Positions 54,567-64,000 of a DNA stretch of 64,000 nt are shown here, piece after piece (position 1 is the first letter of the stretch; every line of letters begins with the position of its first letter). The stretch comes from Anaerobacillus isosaccharinicus (GTDB lineage: Bacteria > Bacillota > Bacilli > Bacillales > Anaerobacillaceae). The position numbers and the translations under genes are program-made. The notes under the pieces are model-generated. The model worked only from the letters and a program-made list of their open reading frames with translations, was not told where the DNA came from and ran no database searches. Location of the stretch: positions 4,826,164-4,890,163 of the forward strand of contig NZ_CP063356.1 of the NCBI RefSeq assembly GCF_001866075.3, given 5' to 3'.

Positions 54567-55130
54567 TTACATTTCTTTTCTTAAAACCTCCGCACCTAAT
54601 GCTGTTTTAAAATGAATAAGTGCCCATTGGTGACCTTGTTCCGAAAAGCTTTGTACCGCATCTTCATGGATGACAATTTTAAAACCTTTATTAAACGCGT
54701 CAACGGCCGTATGTAAGACACAAATATCCGTACAAACACCAACTAGATGTACTTCACTAATATTTCTAGCTCTTAGCCTCATTTCAATATCAGTTCCACA
54801 AAAAGCACTATATCTTGTTTTATCTACCCAATCTACTTGAATATTAGTCCTATTTTTAAGCTGATCATAATAGTTACCTAAAATTCCGTATTGGTGCCGT
54901 CCTTCACTATTCCTTATATTATGTGGTGGGAAAAGCTTCGTTTCAGGATGATATGGATCATTTTCTTCATGGACATCCACCGCAAAAATAACATAGTCGT
55001 CTGCCTCAACAAACTCCTTTGTCAGTTCGGTAATTCTCTCTTCAATATCTTGAGCTGGTTTCCCACATGTTAAACTTCCACCATCCGCAACAAAATCGTT
55101 CGTGTAATCAATGACAATTAATGCCCTCAT
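54567..55130 (-). CDS. pncA: Nicotinamidase-type isochorismatase-family hydrolase
   Basis: The 187-residue enzyme has the catalytic Asp in VIDYTNDF, a Lys in WVDKTRYSAF and the nucleophile Cys in VGVCTDICVLHTA, the pattern of PncA, which deamidates nicotinamide for NAD recycling. The metal-site segment DVHEENDPYHPET is present. Length matches Bacillus PncA. Confidence 0.87.
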   Translation of the reverse strand: MRALIVIDYTNDFVADGGSLTCGKPAQDIEERITELTKEFVEADDYVIFAVDVHEENDPYHPETKLFPPHNIRNSEGRHQYGILGNYYDQLKNRTNIQVDWVDKTRYSAFCGTDIEMRLRARNISEVHLVGVCTDICVLHTAVDAFNKGFKIVIHEDAVQSFSEQGHQWALIHFKTALGAEVLRKEM

Positions 55131-55201
55131 CTCTCCACTCTCCTTTTCATTTAAATTATAGCAAGTATTGGATAAAATTTGTATTAGTAGAAAAACAAAA
55201 A

Positions 55202-55220
55202 AGGCTGAAACACTCAGCCT
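55202..55220 (-). terminator. Terminator of ytzC
   Basis: A 7-bp stem (AGGCTGA) with a 5-base loop followed on the minus strand by a long T tract. Confidence 0.9.
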
Positions 55221-55226
55221 AGTTGG

Positions 55227-55487
55227 TTAAAGTCCTAATATCATTTTATTTTGCATTTGGTTTACTTGTTGTCTTGCGCGAGTTAATTCCTCTCTTTGTT
55301 CTGGGGTTGCACTTCTTAACAAGCTTTCAATTTGCATATTCATTTGTTCTAATTGTTGCTGTGCTTCATCGTACTTTAACTCATTTCCACCTTGAACTTG
55401 CTTTGCAGAGTTAAGCTCACCTTCAGCAAATTGTAATATCTCATCAATTTGTTGTAACTGTTGTGTAATTTTATCATGAGTACCCAT
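55227..55487 (-). CDS. ytzC: YtzC-like small protein (DUF2524)
   Basis: The 86-residue helical protein (MGTHDKITQQLQQIDEIL and ARQQVNQMQNKMILGL at the end) matches the Bacillus YtzC family. AGGAGG precedes the ATG. Function is unknown; the composition suggests a coiled coil. Confidence 0.72.
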   Translation of the reverse strand: MGTHDKITQQLQQIDEILQFAEGELNSAKQVQGGNELKYDEAQQQLEQMNMQIESLLRSATPEQREELTRARQQVNQMQNKMILGL

Positions 55488-55586
55488 TAGATTTCCTCCT
55501 AGTTTCAACATAGACTTCTACCGTTAATTTGGCATGAACAAGCCGAATTTATGCTAGGATAAAGTAAAGAAACCCTTACCAACTAA

Positions 55587-56528
55587 TTACATGGTTTTGA
55601 CATCATTGTTTTGTTTGATGAGGTAGGTTTGCAGGTCATTAGGTATAAACGTATTAGGAAAAACCGTCTGTGCTTCACAAAGAAGCTCCTCTACACCATG
55701 ACTATATCTTGAGCTAATATGATTAAGAAACAACGCTTTAACCCCACTGTTTAACGCTAAAATCGCTGCCTCTTTCGCCGTAGTATGAAAATGCTCATAG
55801 GCAAGTTGTTCATCTTTATGGAGGAACGTTGCTTCGTGGATCAGAAGATCAGCATTTGCTGCTAACAAATTTTGTTTCTTCGTTTTCCTCGTGTCACCAC
55901 CAATTGCAATGATTTTTCCTTTTTTTCTAGGCCCGACAAAATCAGCTCCATTTATTTCTATCCCATTTTCTAAAAAAACTTTTTCTCCAGCTTTTATTTT
56001 TTTAAAGAGTGGTCCAGGGGCAACTCCAATTTGTTTTAGTTTCTCTGCATCAAGCACACCTGGTGCGTCTTTTTCAGTGATTCGAAAACCATAGGAAGGT
56101 ATACCATGGTCCAAAAGAATTGCCTCAAAAACAAAGAACTCAGTCGTTAAAATTTCCCCTTCGACAATCTCAATAACTTCTAGCGGATAACGAAGATATG
56201 TATTGGAAATGATGAGTGTTGTTTCAATAAATTCTTTGATCCCTTTTGGGCCAAATAGCTGTAATTTTTCTGTCGCCCCTTGAAACGAACGACTACCAAG
56301 GACTCCTGGTAAACCATAGATATGATCTCCATGCAAATGAGTAATAAAAATTTTTGTTATTTTACTAAGGGTTAGGGAGGAGTGTAGCAATTGCTGTTGA
56401 GTTCCTTCACCACAATCAACCATCCAGCATTCATTTTCATATTGAAGCATTTGTACCACTAATGAACTAACATTCCTTTGTTTAGAAGGGATTCCTGCAC
56501 ACGTTCCCAAAAACTGTAACTTGATCAT
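55587..56528 (-). CDS. rnz: Ribonuclease Z
   Basis: The 313-residue MBL-fold nuclease matures tRNA 3' ends. It has the zinc motif THLHGDHIYGLPG, the bridging Asp in GGDTRKT, the exosite glycine segment GVAPGPLFKKIKAG, and LNHISSRYS near the C-terminus. Length is normal for Bacillus RNase Z. Confidence 0.95.
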   Translation of the reverse strand: MIKLQFLGTCAGIPSKQRNVSSLVVQMLQYENECWMVDCGEGTQQQLLHSSLTLSKITKIFITHLHGDHIYGLPGVLGSRSFQGATEKLQLFGPKGIKEFIETTLIISNTYLRYPLEVIEIVEGEILTTEFFVFEAILLDHGIPSYGFRITEKDAPGVLDAEKLKQIGVAPGPLFKKIKAGEKVFLENGIEINGADFVGPRKKGKIIAIGGDTRKTKKQNLLAANADLLIHEATFLHKDEQLAYEHFHTTAKEAAILALNSGVKALFLNHISSRYSHGVEELLCEAQTVFPNTFIPNDLQTYLIKQNNDVKTM

Positions 56529-56855
56529 TTATAATTCTCCTCATTAACTCTACCTTGCTTATATTTTACAAATTTTTCTTTATGTTCGCAAATTTATTAT
56601 CCATGCACAACTGGATGTTTCGTGGAATTAGTTAGGTTGAAAAATGAGGGGGGGATGATGATGGCTCAAATCTCAGTTGTAGTAGCGGTGATTCCCTTTG
56701 GCCACTAAACTCTTGAAATAAATGAAAGGGGAGATATCTAAGTCGTAACTCCCTCTTCTAACTTATTATTCATAAATCGTTCTTCCTTTAAGCAGGATTT
56801 TTCACTATCTCTCTAGTATAATATAGGTATCCCTTAAAAATTGGAGGTTATAAAC
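56529..56855. other. Intergenic region with a possible 15-residue peptide
   Basis: At 56661-56708 (plus) a very strong GAGGGGGGG site precedes ATG and the short frame MAQISVVVAVIPFGH. Beyond that, a T/A-rich promoter region for the CBS-ACT gene (TATAAT-like at 56817-56823) is all that is seen. Confidence 0.3.
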
Positions 56856-57485
56856 ATGCAAATTAAGTACAATTCTATTCCTAAGAAAGACGTTAAAATT
56901 TGTACTGAAGGGTTTACAATTCAAGAAGCTCTAGAAGCGATTGAAGAAACTGGTTACCGCTGCATCCCTGTGTTGGATAATGATAAAAAGAAATTTCTAG
57001 GTAATATTTATAAATCAAGAATTTATGAATATATGGTTAAAAATGCTGGTCCTATTACTGACAGTGTGATGAAATTAATCAGAGATGAGGATGTTTTTAC
57101 ATATGAGGATTCTTCATTCTTTCAGGTTTTCTTCACAATTAAGAAGTATCCTTATGTTGCAGTTCTTAAAGAAAATGGCGATTTCAACGGAATCTTAACC
57201 CATGCCAATGTCATGTCCTTACTAGAGGATTCTTGGGGGCTTAAAACCGGTAGCTATGGGTTAACAATCTCAACCCATGAATACCAAGGAGCATTAAAAA
57301 ATATTGTTTCAATCATTAAGAAATACTGCAATATCCAAAGCTTATTGACACTTGATAATGAAAGTACATTCTTAAGACGAGTAATTGTTACTCTACCTAA
57401 GAGCATTACGGAAAAGCAGTTTCATGAGATCGTTCAAAAGTTAGAAAAAGAAGGGTTTCGAGTCTTTGATATTGAAAAGTTTTAA
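56856..57485 (+). CDS. cbpA: CBS-ACT domain protein, CbpA-like
   Basis: The 209-residue protein has a CBS pair (residues ~1-135; EGFTIQEALEAIEETGYRCIPVLDN and FTIKKYPYVAVLKENGDFNGILTHANV) and a C-terminal ACT domain (YQGALKNIVSIIKKYCNIQSLLTL, RRVIVTLP). This layout matches the cyclic-di-AMP-binding CbpA proteins of Firmicutes. Nucleotide binding is inference from the family. ATG after GGAGG is chosen over an upstream TTG. Confidence 0.78.
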   Translation: MQIKYNSIPKKDVKICTEGFTIQEALEAIEETGYRCIPVLDNDKKKFLGNIYKSRIYEYMVKNAGPITDSVMKLIRDEDVFTYEDSSFFQVFFTIKKYPYVAVLKENGDFNGILTHANVMSLLEDSWGLKTGSYGLTISTHEYQGALKNIVSIIKKYCNIQSLLTLDNESTFLRRVIVTLPKSITEKQFHEIVQKLEKEGFRVFDIEKF

Positions 57486-57538
57486 TTCGGTATTGTATTC
57501 ATTTTTAAAATAGATGTTTTGATAAGGGGAGTTTTAAC

Positions 57539-58045
57539 ATGGTAAGCGAAAATTTGGTAAAAGCTTTAAACGAACAAATGAATTTTGAGTTTGAATCTGC
57601 ACATGTCTATTTAGCAATGGCAGCCTACTGCTCTGCTGAAAGTCTCGATGGGTTTGCTAACTTTTTTAAGGTGCAAGCCGAAGAAGAAAGATTTCATGCT
57701 ATGAAGTTTTATAATTTTATTAATGACATCGGTCATCGTGCCGTTATTACAGGATTTGAAACACCTAGTAATGACTATAAGTCAGTGCTTGATGCATTTG
57801 AGAAAGGCTTAGCTCACGAAAAAATCGTAACGAAGAAGATTTATAACATTGCTGACATTTCCTTAAATGAGCGTGAACATGCGACAATGACATTCTTAAA
57901 ATGGTTTATCGAAGAACAAGTGGAAGAAGAAGCAAGCTTCGATACAATTATTCAAAAACTTAAGCGTATTGAGAACGATAGTAATGCATTCTTTATGCTA
58001 GACAATGAATTTGCTGCTCGTTCATTTACACCTCCAGCAGAATAA
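57539..58045 (+). CDS. ftnA: Non-heme ferritin
   Basis: The 168-residue protein has ferroxidase ligands in NEQMNFEFESAHVY (Glu), AEEERFHAMKFY (Glu, His) and FIEEQVEEEASF (Glu, Gln). It stores iron as a 24-mer in known members. It is the second iron store in the window besides the encapsulin. It lies 53 bp after the CbpA-like gene. No Fur box was seen in the short upstream gap. Confidence 0.93.
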   Translation: MVSENLVKALNEQMNFEFESAHVYLAMAAYCSAESLDGFANFFKVQAEEERFHAMKFYNFINDIGHRAVITGFETPSNDYKSVLDAFEKGLAHEKIVTKKIYNIADISLNEREHATMTFLKWFIEEQVEEEASFDTIIQKLKRIENDSNAFFMLDNEFAARSFTPPAE

Positions 58046-58054
58046 CAACAAGAT

Positions 58055-58080
58055 GGCTCCCACCGTGACAGATGGGAGCC
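58055..58080 (+). terminator. Terminator of ftnA
   Basis: An 8-bp stem (GGCTCCCA) with a 10-base loop followed by CTTTTCTT. Confidence 0.9.
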
Positions 58081-58086
58081 CTTTTC

Positions 58087-58377
58087 TTAAAATAAAAAAG
58101 TCAGAAATAAAAAAGCCACAAATGTTGAAAAGCACATTCCACTCACACTAAAAGCCCACTTTCGTCTAGGTGAAGCTTTCATACCGTAAATATCTACGAC
58201 TAAATAGTGAATTAGTACACATATTCCAAGGAAAAACAATAAAAAGAGATAACCTATTATATGCACGCTTAACGTTTGAGACAAAAGCAAAAAAATTGAA
58301 TACTGTAAAACAAAGTAGCCTGCAACAATGAATACAATATTTAATAAAATAATCGAAAAAAATAACCTGTAATTCAC
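58087..58377 (-). CDS. Small membrane protein, unknown function
   Basis: The 96-residue protein has three membrane segments and one basic loop (GMKASPRRKW). No family is recognised. It converges on ftnA and lies downstream of the sulfurtransferase gene in the same direction. Confidence 0.55.
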   Translation of the reverse strand: MNYRLFFSIILLNIVFIVAGYFVLQYSIFLLLSQTLSVHIIGYLFLLFFLGICVLIHYLVVDIYGMKASPRRKWAFSVSGMCFSTFVAFLFLTFLF

Positions 58378-58450
58378 CTTATCACCTCATGGATTCTTTT
58401 CTCCATTATCGGTATACTTCCTTCAAATCATACTTAAAGAAATAGAAAAA

Positions 58451-58472
58451 AAGCAACCAATGATGGTTACTT
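58451..58472 (-). terminator. Terminator of the sulfurtransferase gene
   Basis: AAGCAACCA pairs with TGGTTACTT across a 4-base loop with one mismatch, followed on the minus strand by TTTTTCTATTTC. It overlaps the stop codon region. Confidence 0.75.
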
Positions 58473-59301
58473 ATTTTTCAATTTCGTTTTCATTGTAGGA
58501 GATCCAATCACTCCAGCTACCTAAATATAGCTTTACGTTCTCATAGCCCAATGACTGTAAACAAAGAACATTCGGACATGCAGTAACTCCTGATCCGCAA
58601 TAAACAATAATTTCTTTATTTTGTTCGATATCATTAAACCTCTCTTTTTGCTCTTCTCTCTTTTTCCATTCACCGTTTTCATTTAAACAGTCTTTCCAGA
58701 AGTAATTTTTTGCTGAAGGAATGTGACCAGCTTTTTTATCTATAGGTTCTTCAATACCTAAAAAACGTAACGGATCTCTACTATCGATAAGAATTACATC
58801 TTCATTTTGGATAGACGCTCTTATATCTTCCATCGTACTTAGCATTTCTTCTTTTAGAGCCACAGTGAATTTTGTATGATCAAAATGGGGGATCATTGTT
58901 GTTATTTCAAAGCCATTATTCTTCCAATTTGAGTAGGATGTACTGAGAACAAATACATCTTTATGACCAACATATTTTAGTAACCACCAAAGTCTTGATG
59001 CCATTGCCCCGCCTTGATCGTCGTAAGCAACAACTGTCATCGTCTCATCTATTCCAATTGCCGCTAATTTAGCCGAGAAATCCTCCAAGTTAGGCAAAGG
59101 ATGCCTGCCACCATGATCTCTAACAGGTCTAGACATGTCTTTTTCCAAGTCAACATAAATAGCATTTGGAATATGATCTTCTAAATACGCCTCAAATCCA
59201 GCATTAGGCTTTCCTAACTCAAAGCGACAATCTAAAATTCTAATATTTTTATCATCCATATGTTCTTTAAGCCATTGGCAAGTAACTAAGTTTTTTGACA
59301 T
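58471..59301 (-). CDS. Thiosulfate/3-mercaptopyruvate sulfurtransferase
   Basis: The 276-residue protein has two rhodanese domains. The active Cys is in VYCGSGVTACPN near residue 240; the CGSGVTA loop is closest to mercaptopyruvate sulfurtransferases. The N-terminal domain (ILDCRFELGKP) is inactive, as usual. It transfers sulfur to cyanide or thiols in vitro; the cellular substrate is not clear. Confidence 0.88.
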   Translation of the reverse strand: MSKNLVTCQWLKEHMDDKNIRILDCRFELGKPNAGFEAYLEDHIPNAIYVDLEKDMSRPVRDHGGRHPLPNLEDFSAKLAAIGIDETMTVVAYDDQGGAMASRLWWLLKYVGHKDVFVLSTSYSNWKNNGFEITTMIPHFDHTKFTVALKEEMLSTMEDIRASIQNEDVILIDSRDPLRFLGIEEPIDKKAGHIPSAKNYFWKDCLNENGEWKKREEQKERFNDIEQNKEIIVYCGSGVTACPNVLCLQSLGYENVKLYLGSWSDWISYNENEIEK

Positions 59302-59377
59302 AGAACCACCCCACTACTTTTTGTTTCTATTGTACTTAATTAATCTGAGTGGTGTCCATATGTGATTGGGCACTGTT

Positions 59378-59920
59378 TTAAAACGAGAATATTCTCATTA
59401 AGCTATTTCTGCGTGGTTTTTTAAGTTGCTCCGGGATATTACTTTCTACTCCACCAACAACTTTCTGTTCCATTACCGGCAAATTCTGTTCAATTTTACT
59501 CATCCGCTCGTCAATTTTCGTTATCATTGAAAATAAGCTGTCAAGTTCACTGCGGTGTTGTAACACCTGATACTCTACTACTTCATCTGCCTTAACCGAA
59601 AGCTTTCTTTCTAGCTGTTCAATATGAATCATTAACTGCTCCAACTTTTCCTCAAATACACTAGCAGCGATCATTTTTTCTTTTTTCTCTTTCACAACTT
59701 GCACCGGATCATTTTTCTCACGAATTTCTTTCATCGTAAACCCTCTATTAAGACGCTCTTTTATATTAAGAAGAGATTCTAACTCTTTTTCTGTGATCAA
59801 ATAATGACCAAGTTCATTTGTTTTACATGGGATGTCAAAGTATTTGATCCACCTTTGAATTGTCGTCGGATTTACACCTAACTCCTCAGAAACTTCTTTT
59901 GTTTTAAATACCTTTTCCAT
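59378..59920 (-). CDS. racA: Chromosome-anchoring protein RacA
   Basis: The 180-residue protein has a MerR-like helix-turn-helix at residues 1-60 (TKEVSEELGVNPTTIQRWIKYF, then NELGHYLITEKEL), a long coiled coil and a basic C-terminus KKPRRNSLMRIFSF. RacA links the origin region to DivIVA at the pole during spore formation. Length and layout match Bacillus RacA. Another MerR-type regulator is the alternative. Confidence 0.8.
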   Translation of the reverse strand: MEKVFKTKEVSEELGVNPTTIQRWIKYFDIPCKTNELGHYLITEKELESLLNIKERLNRGFTMKEIREKNDPVQVVKEKKEKMIAASVFEEKLEQLMIHIEQLERKLSVKADEVVEYQVLQHRSELDSLFSMITKIDERMSKIEQNLPVMEQKVVGGVESNIPEQLKKPRRNSLMRIFSF

Positions 59921-60120
59921 AACGCTACCCCTTTCAAAACTAATTTATATACGTAATTCTTTTTATTTTTTCTATTCCCTTCACTCTTGACAAAACTAGT
60001 TTTTGTTCGTCAAAGAAAGTGCAATTATGGCAAAAAATAATGTTACTTACATGAAATTTCTACATAACGGGAAAAACTATAGTATGAAAAAAGTAACCTC
60101 TTATAAGGATGTGAGAAATA

Positions 60121-60243
60121 ATGGCAAAACGAAGTAAAGAGCAAATGAAGAAAGATTCAAAAAATGAAAAACAACGAGTAGTAGAAAACAAGCCAGGCTA
60201 TGGTGATAAAAAATTAGGCGGACCAGATCGTCCTGCAGAGTAG
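60121..60243 (+). CDS. Small basic protein, 40 residues
   Basis: The frame follows AAGGATGTGA and encodes MAKRSKEQMKKDSKNEK through KPGYGDKKLGGPDRPAE. It is highly charged, has no cysteine or hydrophobic core, and so is probably disordered. It resembles small spore or stress proteins of Bacillus in composition, but I cannot name a family. The rest of the 59921-60356 gap holds its promoter and a terminator shared with yppC. Confidence 0.6.
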   Translation: MAKRSKEQMKKDSKNEKQRVVENKPGYGDKKLGGPDRPAE

Positions 60244-60322
60244 AAAGAAAAGCATAGACCGCACGGAAGCAGACCTACTATAAAAGTTTAAAGAGGATAA
60301 ATCTTATCTTTTTAAAATGCGA

Positions 60323-60358
60323 GAAGAGGCTGCCCTCAAATTTCAGGACAGCCTCTTC
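60323..60358. terminator. Bidirectional terminator at the yppC stop
   Basis: GAAGAGGCTG arms plus CCT/AGG across one mismatch. The right arm overlaps the yppC stop codon. Confidence 0.88.
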
Positions 60359-61340
60359 ATTTTATAAAATTTAATAACCACTGCTCTAATCTCGCAGCTA
60401 TTTGAAGCTGATTTTGTTTTTGATAGTACCAATCTGTTAAATCGTATTTCTCAATTAAATCTGGCTCCCTGTAATATTTCGCGATTTTTTTTGCAGTCTT
60501 TTCATTATACCAGTCTGTAAAATCACTACGGTGATGATGAATAACAGGATACACTGATCGCAATGTTGGAGTCCTTTTCCGCGCCACTTTTTTTACATAT
60601 TTTTCGTAATCATATCTCGATCCTGTGTGTTCAATTTCCGAAGCGAATCGACGGATTTTTTTCTGTTCTCTTGAATGAAACAAAAGCTTCGTTAACCTTT
60701 TCCCAAGATCAATCCGATTTTTTACATTTTTAAATCCATGAACTGAATAACCAAACAGCTCTCCTTCAAGTGTCGGAAAGAATACCGTACTAAAGTGTAG
60801 TTTTTCTTCAGCAACAAATGGTAGACTCCCAAAAACTTTATCATGATAAAAAGGCGCTTCAATAACAGGTTTTTGAATAACATGTTGTTCATTAATAATT
60901 AATGATTTACATAACCGCTCAATATCTTTCTCAAACCAAAATCTTTCCCACTCTTTTACCATGAATTTAGATACATGAAAAAATTTCAATAAATGAAATA
61001 GTGGTTCTCCTGTTTGTTTTGATTTTTCATAAATTAGTAACTGAGGATATGCATCTAAGAATATTAGCCAATTTGCTCTTTCATAGGTTAAATACAAAAT
61101 ATCACGATACCTCTTTGGAATTAGGTCACGAAATATCTCCCCTTCTAAATCTGTCATATTCCACCCTGCATTTCTCGACACAAAACTTGCTAAATAGGCC
61201 CAAATGATTTCTTTGTTTCTCAAATAAAAATCATCATAAAATACGGTACGTGAAATATTATCTAGATTTCCTCGCATTGTAACTTTATTGATCGTATCCA
61301 CTTGCTCTTTCTCTTCTCTTGATAATGAATAAATAGCCAT
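60357..61340 (-). CDS. yppC: YppC-like protein (DUF2515)
   Basis: The 327-residue protein is rich in Trp, Tyr and basic residues and matches the Bacillus YppC family; YppC sits next to recU-ponA in Bacillus as it does here. It has no membrane segment. The ATG at 61340 after GGGAG is preferred over a GTG 10 codons upstream. Function is unknown. It is divergent from recU. Confidence 0.78.
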   Translation of the reverse strand: MAIYSLSREEKEQVDTINKVTMRGNLDNISRTVFYDDFYLRNKEIIWAYLASFVSRNAGWNMTDLEGEIFRDLIPKRYRDILYLTYERANWLIFLDAYPQLLIYEKSKQTGEPLFHLLKFFHVSKFMVKEWERFWFEKDIERLCKSLIINEQHVIQKPVIEAPFYHDKVFGSLPFVAEEKLHFSTVFFPTLEGELFGYSVHGFKNVKNRIDLGKRLTKLLFHSREQKKIRRFASEIEHTGSRYDYEKYVKKVARKRTPTLRSVYPVIHHHRSDFTDWYNEKTAKKIAKYYREPDLIEKYDLTDWYYQKQNQLQIAARLEQWLLNFIK

Positions 61341-61448
61341 AATCTTAGCTCCCAACAAACGTCTATTCACTGAATTAAAAATATGGTATGATTTAATGAT
61401 GTAACGAAGCTTATTAAAAGCTTAAATATTTTAAAAAGGGTGCATCAA

Positions 61449-62054
61449 ATGTCAATTCGTTATCCAAATGGAAAAGCATATTCTCCAATGCACAAAGAGG
61501 GCACTCAACTAAAGACCGTAAACAAAGTTTCCTATGGTAACCGTGGGATGAGTCTTGAAGAAGATATTAATAGCTCTAACGAATATTATTTAGCAAAGGG
61601 GATTGCTGTTATTCATAAAAAGCCAACCCCACTTCAAATTGTAAAAGTAGACTACCCAAAACGAAGTGCTGCCGTCATAAAAGAAGCGTACTTTCAACAA
61701 GCCTCCACTACTGATTACAACGGTGTTTTTGAAGGAAAATATATTGACTTTGAGGCGAAAGAAACAAAAAATAAAACGTCATTTCCATTAAAGAATTTTC
61801 ATAAACATCAAATAGAGCATATGAGACAAGTTATCAATCAACACGGAATTTGCTTTTCGTTACTGAGATTTTCCGCAATTGATGAAGTGTATTTATTAGA
61901 TGCAAAACATTTATGTTCATTTTGGAGTGACCAAGAAAATAGTCGTAAATCGATTCCTAAAAAAGAGATTGAAGTCCTTGGACATGTTATTCCCCTCGGA
62001 CTTTATCCACGAATTGACTATTTATCGATTGTTAAAGGTATTTATTTTTCATAA
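61449..62054 (+). CDS. recU: Holliday junction resolvase RecU
   Basis: The 201-residue nuclease resolves recombination junctions. Catalytic residues are visible in [15 protein letters not shown] (Glu), [25 protein letters not shown] (Asp, Asp, Glu, Lys) typical of RecU. The ATG after AAAGGGTG is chosen over a GTG three codons earlier. It lies 17 bp before ponA, the usual recU-ponA operon. Confidence 0.95.
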   Translation: MSIRYPNGKAYSPMHKEGTQLKTVNKVSYGNRGMSLEEDINSSNEYYLAKGIAVIHKKPTPLQIVKVDYPKRSAAVIKEAYFQQASTTDYNGVFEGKYIDFEAKETKNKTSFPLKNFHKHQIEHMRQVINQHGICFSLLRFSAIDEVYLLDAKHLCSFWSDQENSRKSIPKKEIEVLGHVIPLGLYPRIDYLSIVKGIYFS

Positions 62055-62071
62055 TTGAAAGGAAGTATGAT

Positions 62072-64000
62072 CCATGTCAGAAGATACTCGTACAAGGCAA
62101 GGTCGTCGTAAAGTAAAAGAAACGAACAAAAACTCTGGCCCGAAAAAAGGAACGATGAAAAAGGTATTAATTGCTTTTTCAATTTTTATGGTTACCCTTT
62201 TAGTTGCTGGTGTGATTACTGTTTTTTCTATAATTAAGGATGCTCCTGATATCGACCCAAGTAAATTAACATTAGCAAATAATCCAGAAATATTTGATCA
62301 GAACGATGAAATATTTACCACGTTGAGCGCTTCAGAAAATAGACGCTCAGCAAGCATATTAGAAATTCCACAGCTAGTGGAAGATGCGTTTATCTCTGTT
62401 GAGGATGTTCGTTTTCGTGAACATTTTGGTATCGACCTACGTCGGATTGGTGGTGCACTAAGAGCGAACGTAACCGGAGGCTTTGGTGCTGAAGGTGCGA
62501 GTACAATTACTCAACAAGTTGTGAAAAATCTATTTTTATCATCAGAGAAAAAAATAACGAGAAAACTGCAAGAACAATATTTGGCAATAAAATTAGAACA
62601 GTCTTACTCAAAAGATCAAATTTTAGAGCTATATTTGAATGCGATTTTCTTTTCTGAGGGCTACGGAGTTGTTGAGGCAGCAGATCGCTTCTTCAGTAAA
62701 ACATTAGACGAACTAACAATTGAAGATGCTGCGCTTCTAGCTGGGATTCCACAACGACCGAATTTCTTTAATCCATTTAAAAACCCTGTCGAAGCACAAA
62801 AGCGACGGAACATTGTCATAACCTTAATGGAGCGACATGGTAAAATTACTTTTGCAGAAGCTGAAAGAGCAAAAGCTGTACCAATCGAATCGCAATTAAA
62901 ACGCTCAGAGAAAGAATCCTATCCTTACCGTGCTTTTCTTGACCAAGTTCTAAAAGAAGTTGAGGCAATTGATGGAATCAGTATTAATGACGTTTATACT
63001 GGCGGTCTTAAAATTTATACAACATTAGATCAAGAAGCACAAACATTTACAGAAGCTCTTTTAGAAACTGATATTATTGATTTTCCAGATGAGTTTTTCC
63101 AAGCTGGGATTACTGTAGTCGATACGAAATCTGGTGCTATTAAGGCTATTGGTGGTGGCAGACAAACTGATAACATTAAACGGGGCTTTAGTTGGGCCAC
63201 AGACCCACGCCGATCACCTGGTTCAACGATTAAGCCGATTTTAGATTATGGTCCTGCAATCGAGCATTTACAGTGGTCTACGTATCACCAAATTACTGAT
63301 GAACCACATCAATATTCGAATGGTGTTCCAATTCGAAACTTTAATAATAAGTATTCTGGTGACGTTTCGATGCGATATGCGTTGCAAAGATCTTTAAATA
63401 TCCCGGCGTTAAAAGCATTTCAAGAGGTAGGGATAGATAAAGCAGCCCAATTCGGTAGAGGCTTAGGAATACCACTAGACACAATCCAGGAAGCCTATTC
63501 CCTGGGCGGTTTCACAAATGGGTTTTCTACATTAGAACTTGCCGGTGCCTATGCTGCATTTGGAAACGAAGGTGTTTATCATAAGCCATTTACCGTTCGA
63601 AAAGTAGTCTTTCCAGACGGAAAAACGATTAACTTAACACCGGATTCCCATATAGCGATGAGTGATTATACTGCTTTTATGGTTACTGATATGCTTAAGT
63701 CCGCAATTGGACCAGGTGGAACAGGACCTCGAGCTAGAGTAGACTCGTTACCTATGGCTGGAAAAACAGGTACATCAAACTTTGATGAAGAAGAGAAAAA
63801 ACGTTATAACATTAAAGATGGCGCTAAGGATATTTGGTTTGCTGGATTCACAACAAACTATTCTATTGCTGTCTGGACTGGTTATAACACTCCAGATGAT
63901 GGTTATATAAAGTACGATGGACATAGCGAACATATAGCTAAATACCTTTTTAAAGAGTTAATGGCAGAAATATCTAAAGGAAAAGAAACCTTAGACTTTA
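62072..64000 (+). CDS. ponA: Penicillin-binding protein 1A, 5' part
   Basis: The first 643 codons of a bifunctional peptidoglycan synthase run off the right edge. After a short cytoplasmic basic stretch and one membrane helix (residues ~30-55) comes the GT51 glycosyltransferase (VEDVRFREHFGID; GASTITQQVVKNLF), then the transpeptidase with active Ser in GSTIKP, SxN in QRSLNIP and KTG in AGKTGTS. GAAAGGAAG precedes the ATG. It follows recU in the same operon. Confidence 0.93.

Overview
The window is about 64 kb of an AT-rich Bacillota chromosome, almost certainly Bacillaceae. The evidence is Bacillus-type synteny and families (racA, yppC-recU-ponA, rnz, ytzC, pncA, ypjP, ydbS/ydbT), strong GGAGG-type ribosome sites, Fnr, Fur and MntR boxes of the Bacillus type, and sporulation-lineage proteins. 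A facultatively or strictly anaerobic, Anaerobacillus-like organism would fit the nitrate and hydrogen respiration genes, but genus is inference.

Region 1 (1-8.5 kb, minus strand) is a periplasmic-type nitrate reductase operon, napG-napH-napA-napB-napD-napF-like, read from a promoter with two Fnr boxes, the proximal one centred 41.5 bp upstream of the predicted start. A second, separately transcribed napA lies downstream and still carries a decayed piece of napH in front of it, so it arose by tandem duplication. Both NapA proteins have a Tat signal that also contains a lipobox. Region 2 (9.6-19.9 kb, minus) is a respiratory NiFe uptake hydrogenase (small subunit, large subunit, cytochrome b), its maturation protease, a zinc-ribbon protein of unknown role, and hypA-B-F-C-D-E, again behind an Fnr box at -41.5. 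tatA and tatC lie immediately upstream and can export both the hydrogenase and NapA. Together regions 1 and 2 look like an Fnr-controlled H2-to-nitrate respiratory module feeding the menaquinone pool.

Region 3 (20-26 kb) is ordinary chromosome: diacylglycerol-kinase-like protein, YpjP, glycerate kinase, a cation/calcium antiporter. Region 4 (26-48 kb) is accessory and rich in insertion sequences. It has two identical 1709-bp IS1182-like elements in opposite orientation, each inserted in a transcription terminator and flanked by a duplication of the entire hairpin. It also has an IS110-type element with a structured upstream RNA that looks like a bridge RNA, and a 1631-bp DDE element 34 bp in front of an encapsulin operon. 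Between the elements are telA with a partner gene, htpG, a short-chain dehydrogenase, a complete iron-storage encapsulin locus (IMEF cargo, encapsulin shell, ferredoxin with an N-terminal cargo peptide, and small unknown genes), several of these behind Fur boxes, and an MntR-box-controlled metal-binding lipoprotein.

Region 5 (48-64 kb) is mostly core genome: TraB-family protein, ydbS and a split ydbT, a sigma-1.1-like small protein, an SLC13 transporter, a class V aminotransferase, pncA, rnz, a CBS-ACT protein, ferritin, a sulfurtransferase, racA, yppC, recU and the start of ponA, which runs off the right edge. No rRNA, tRNA or CRISPR array was recognised.
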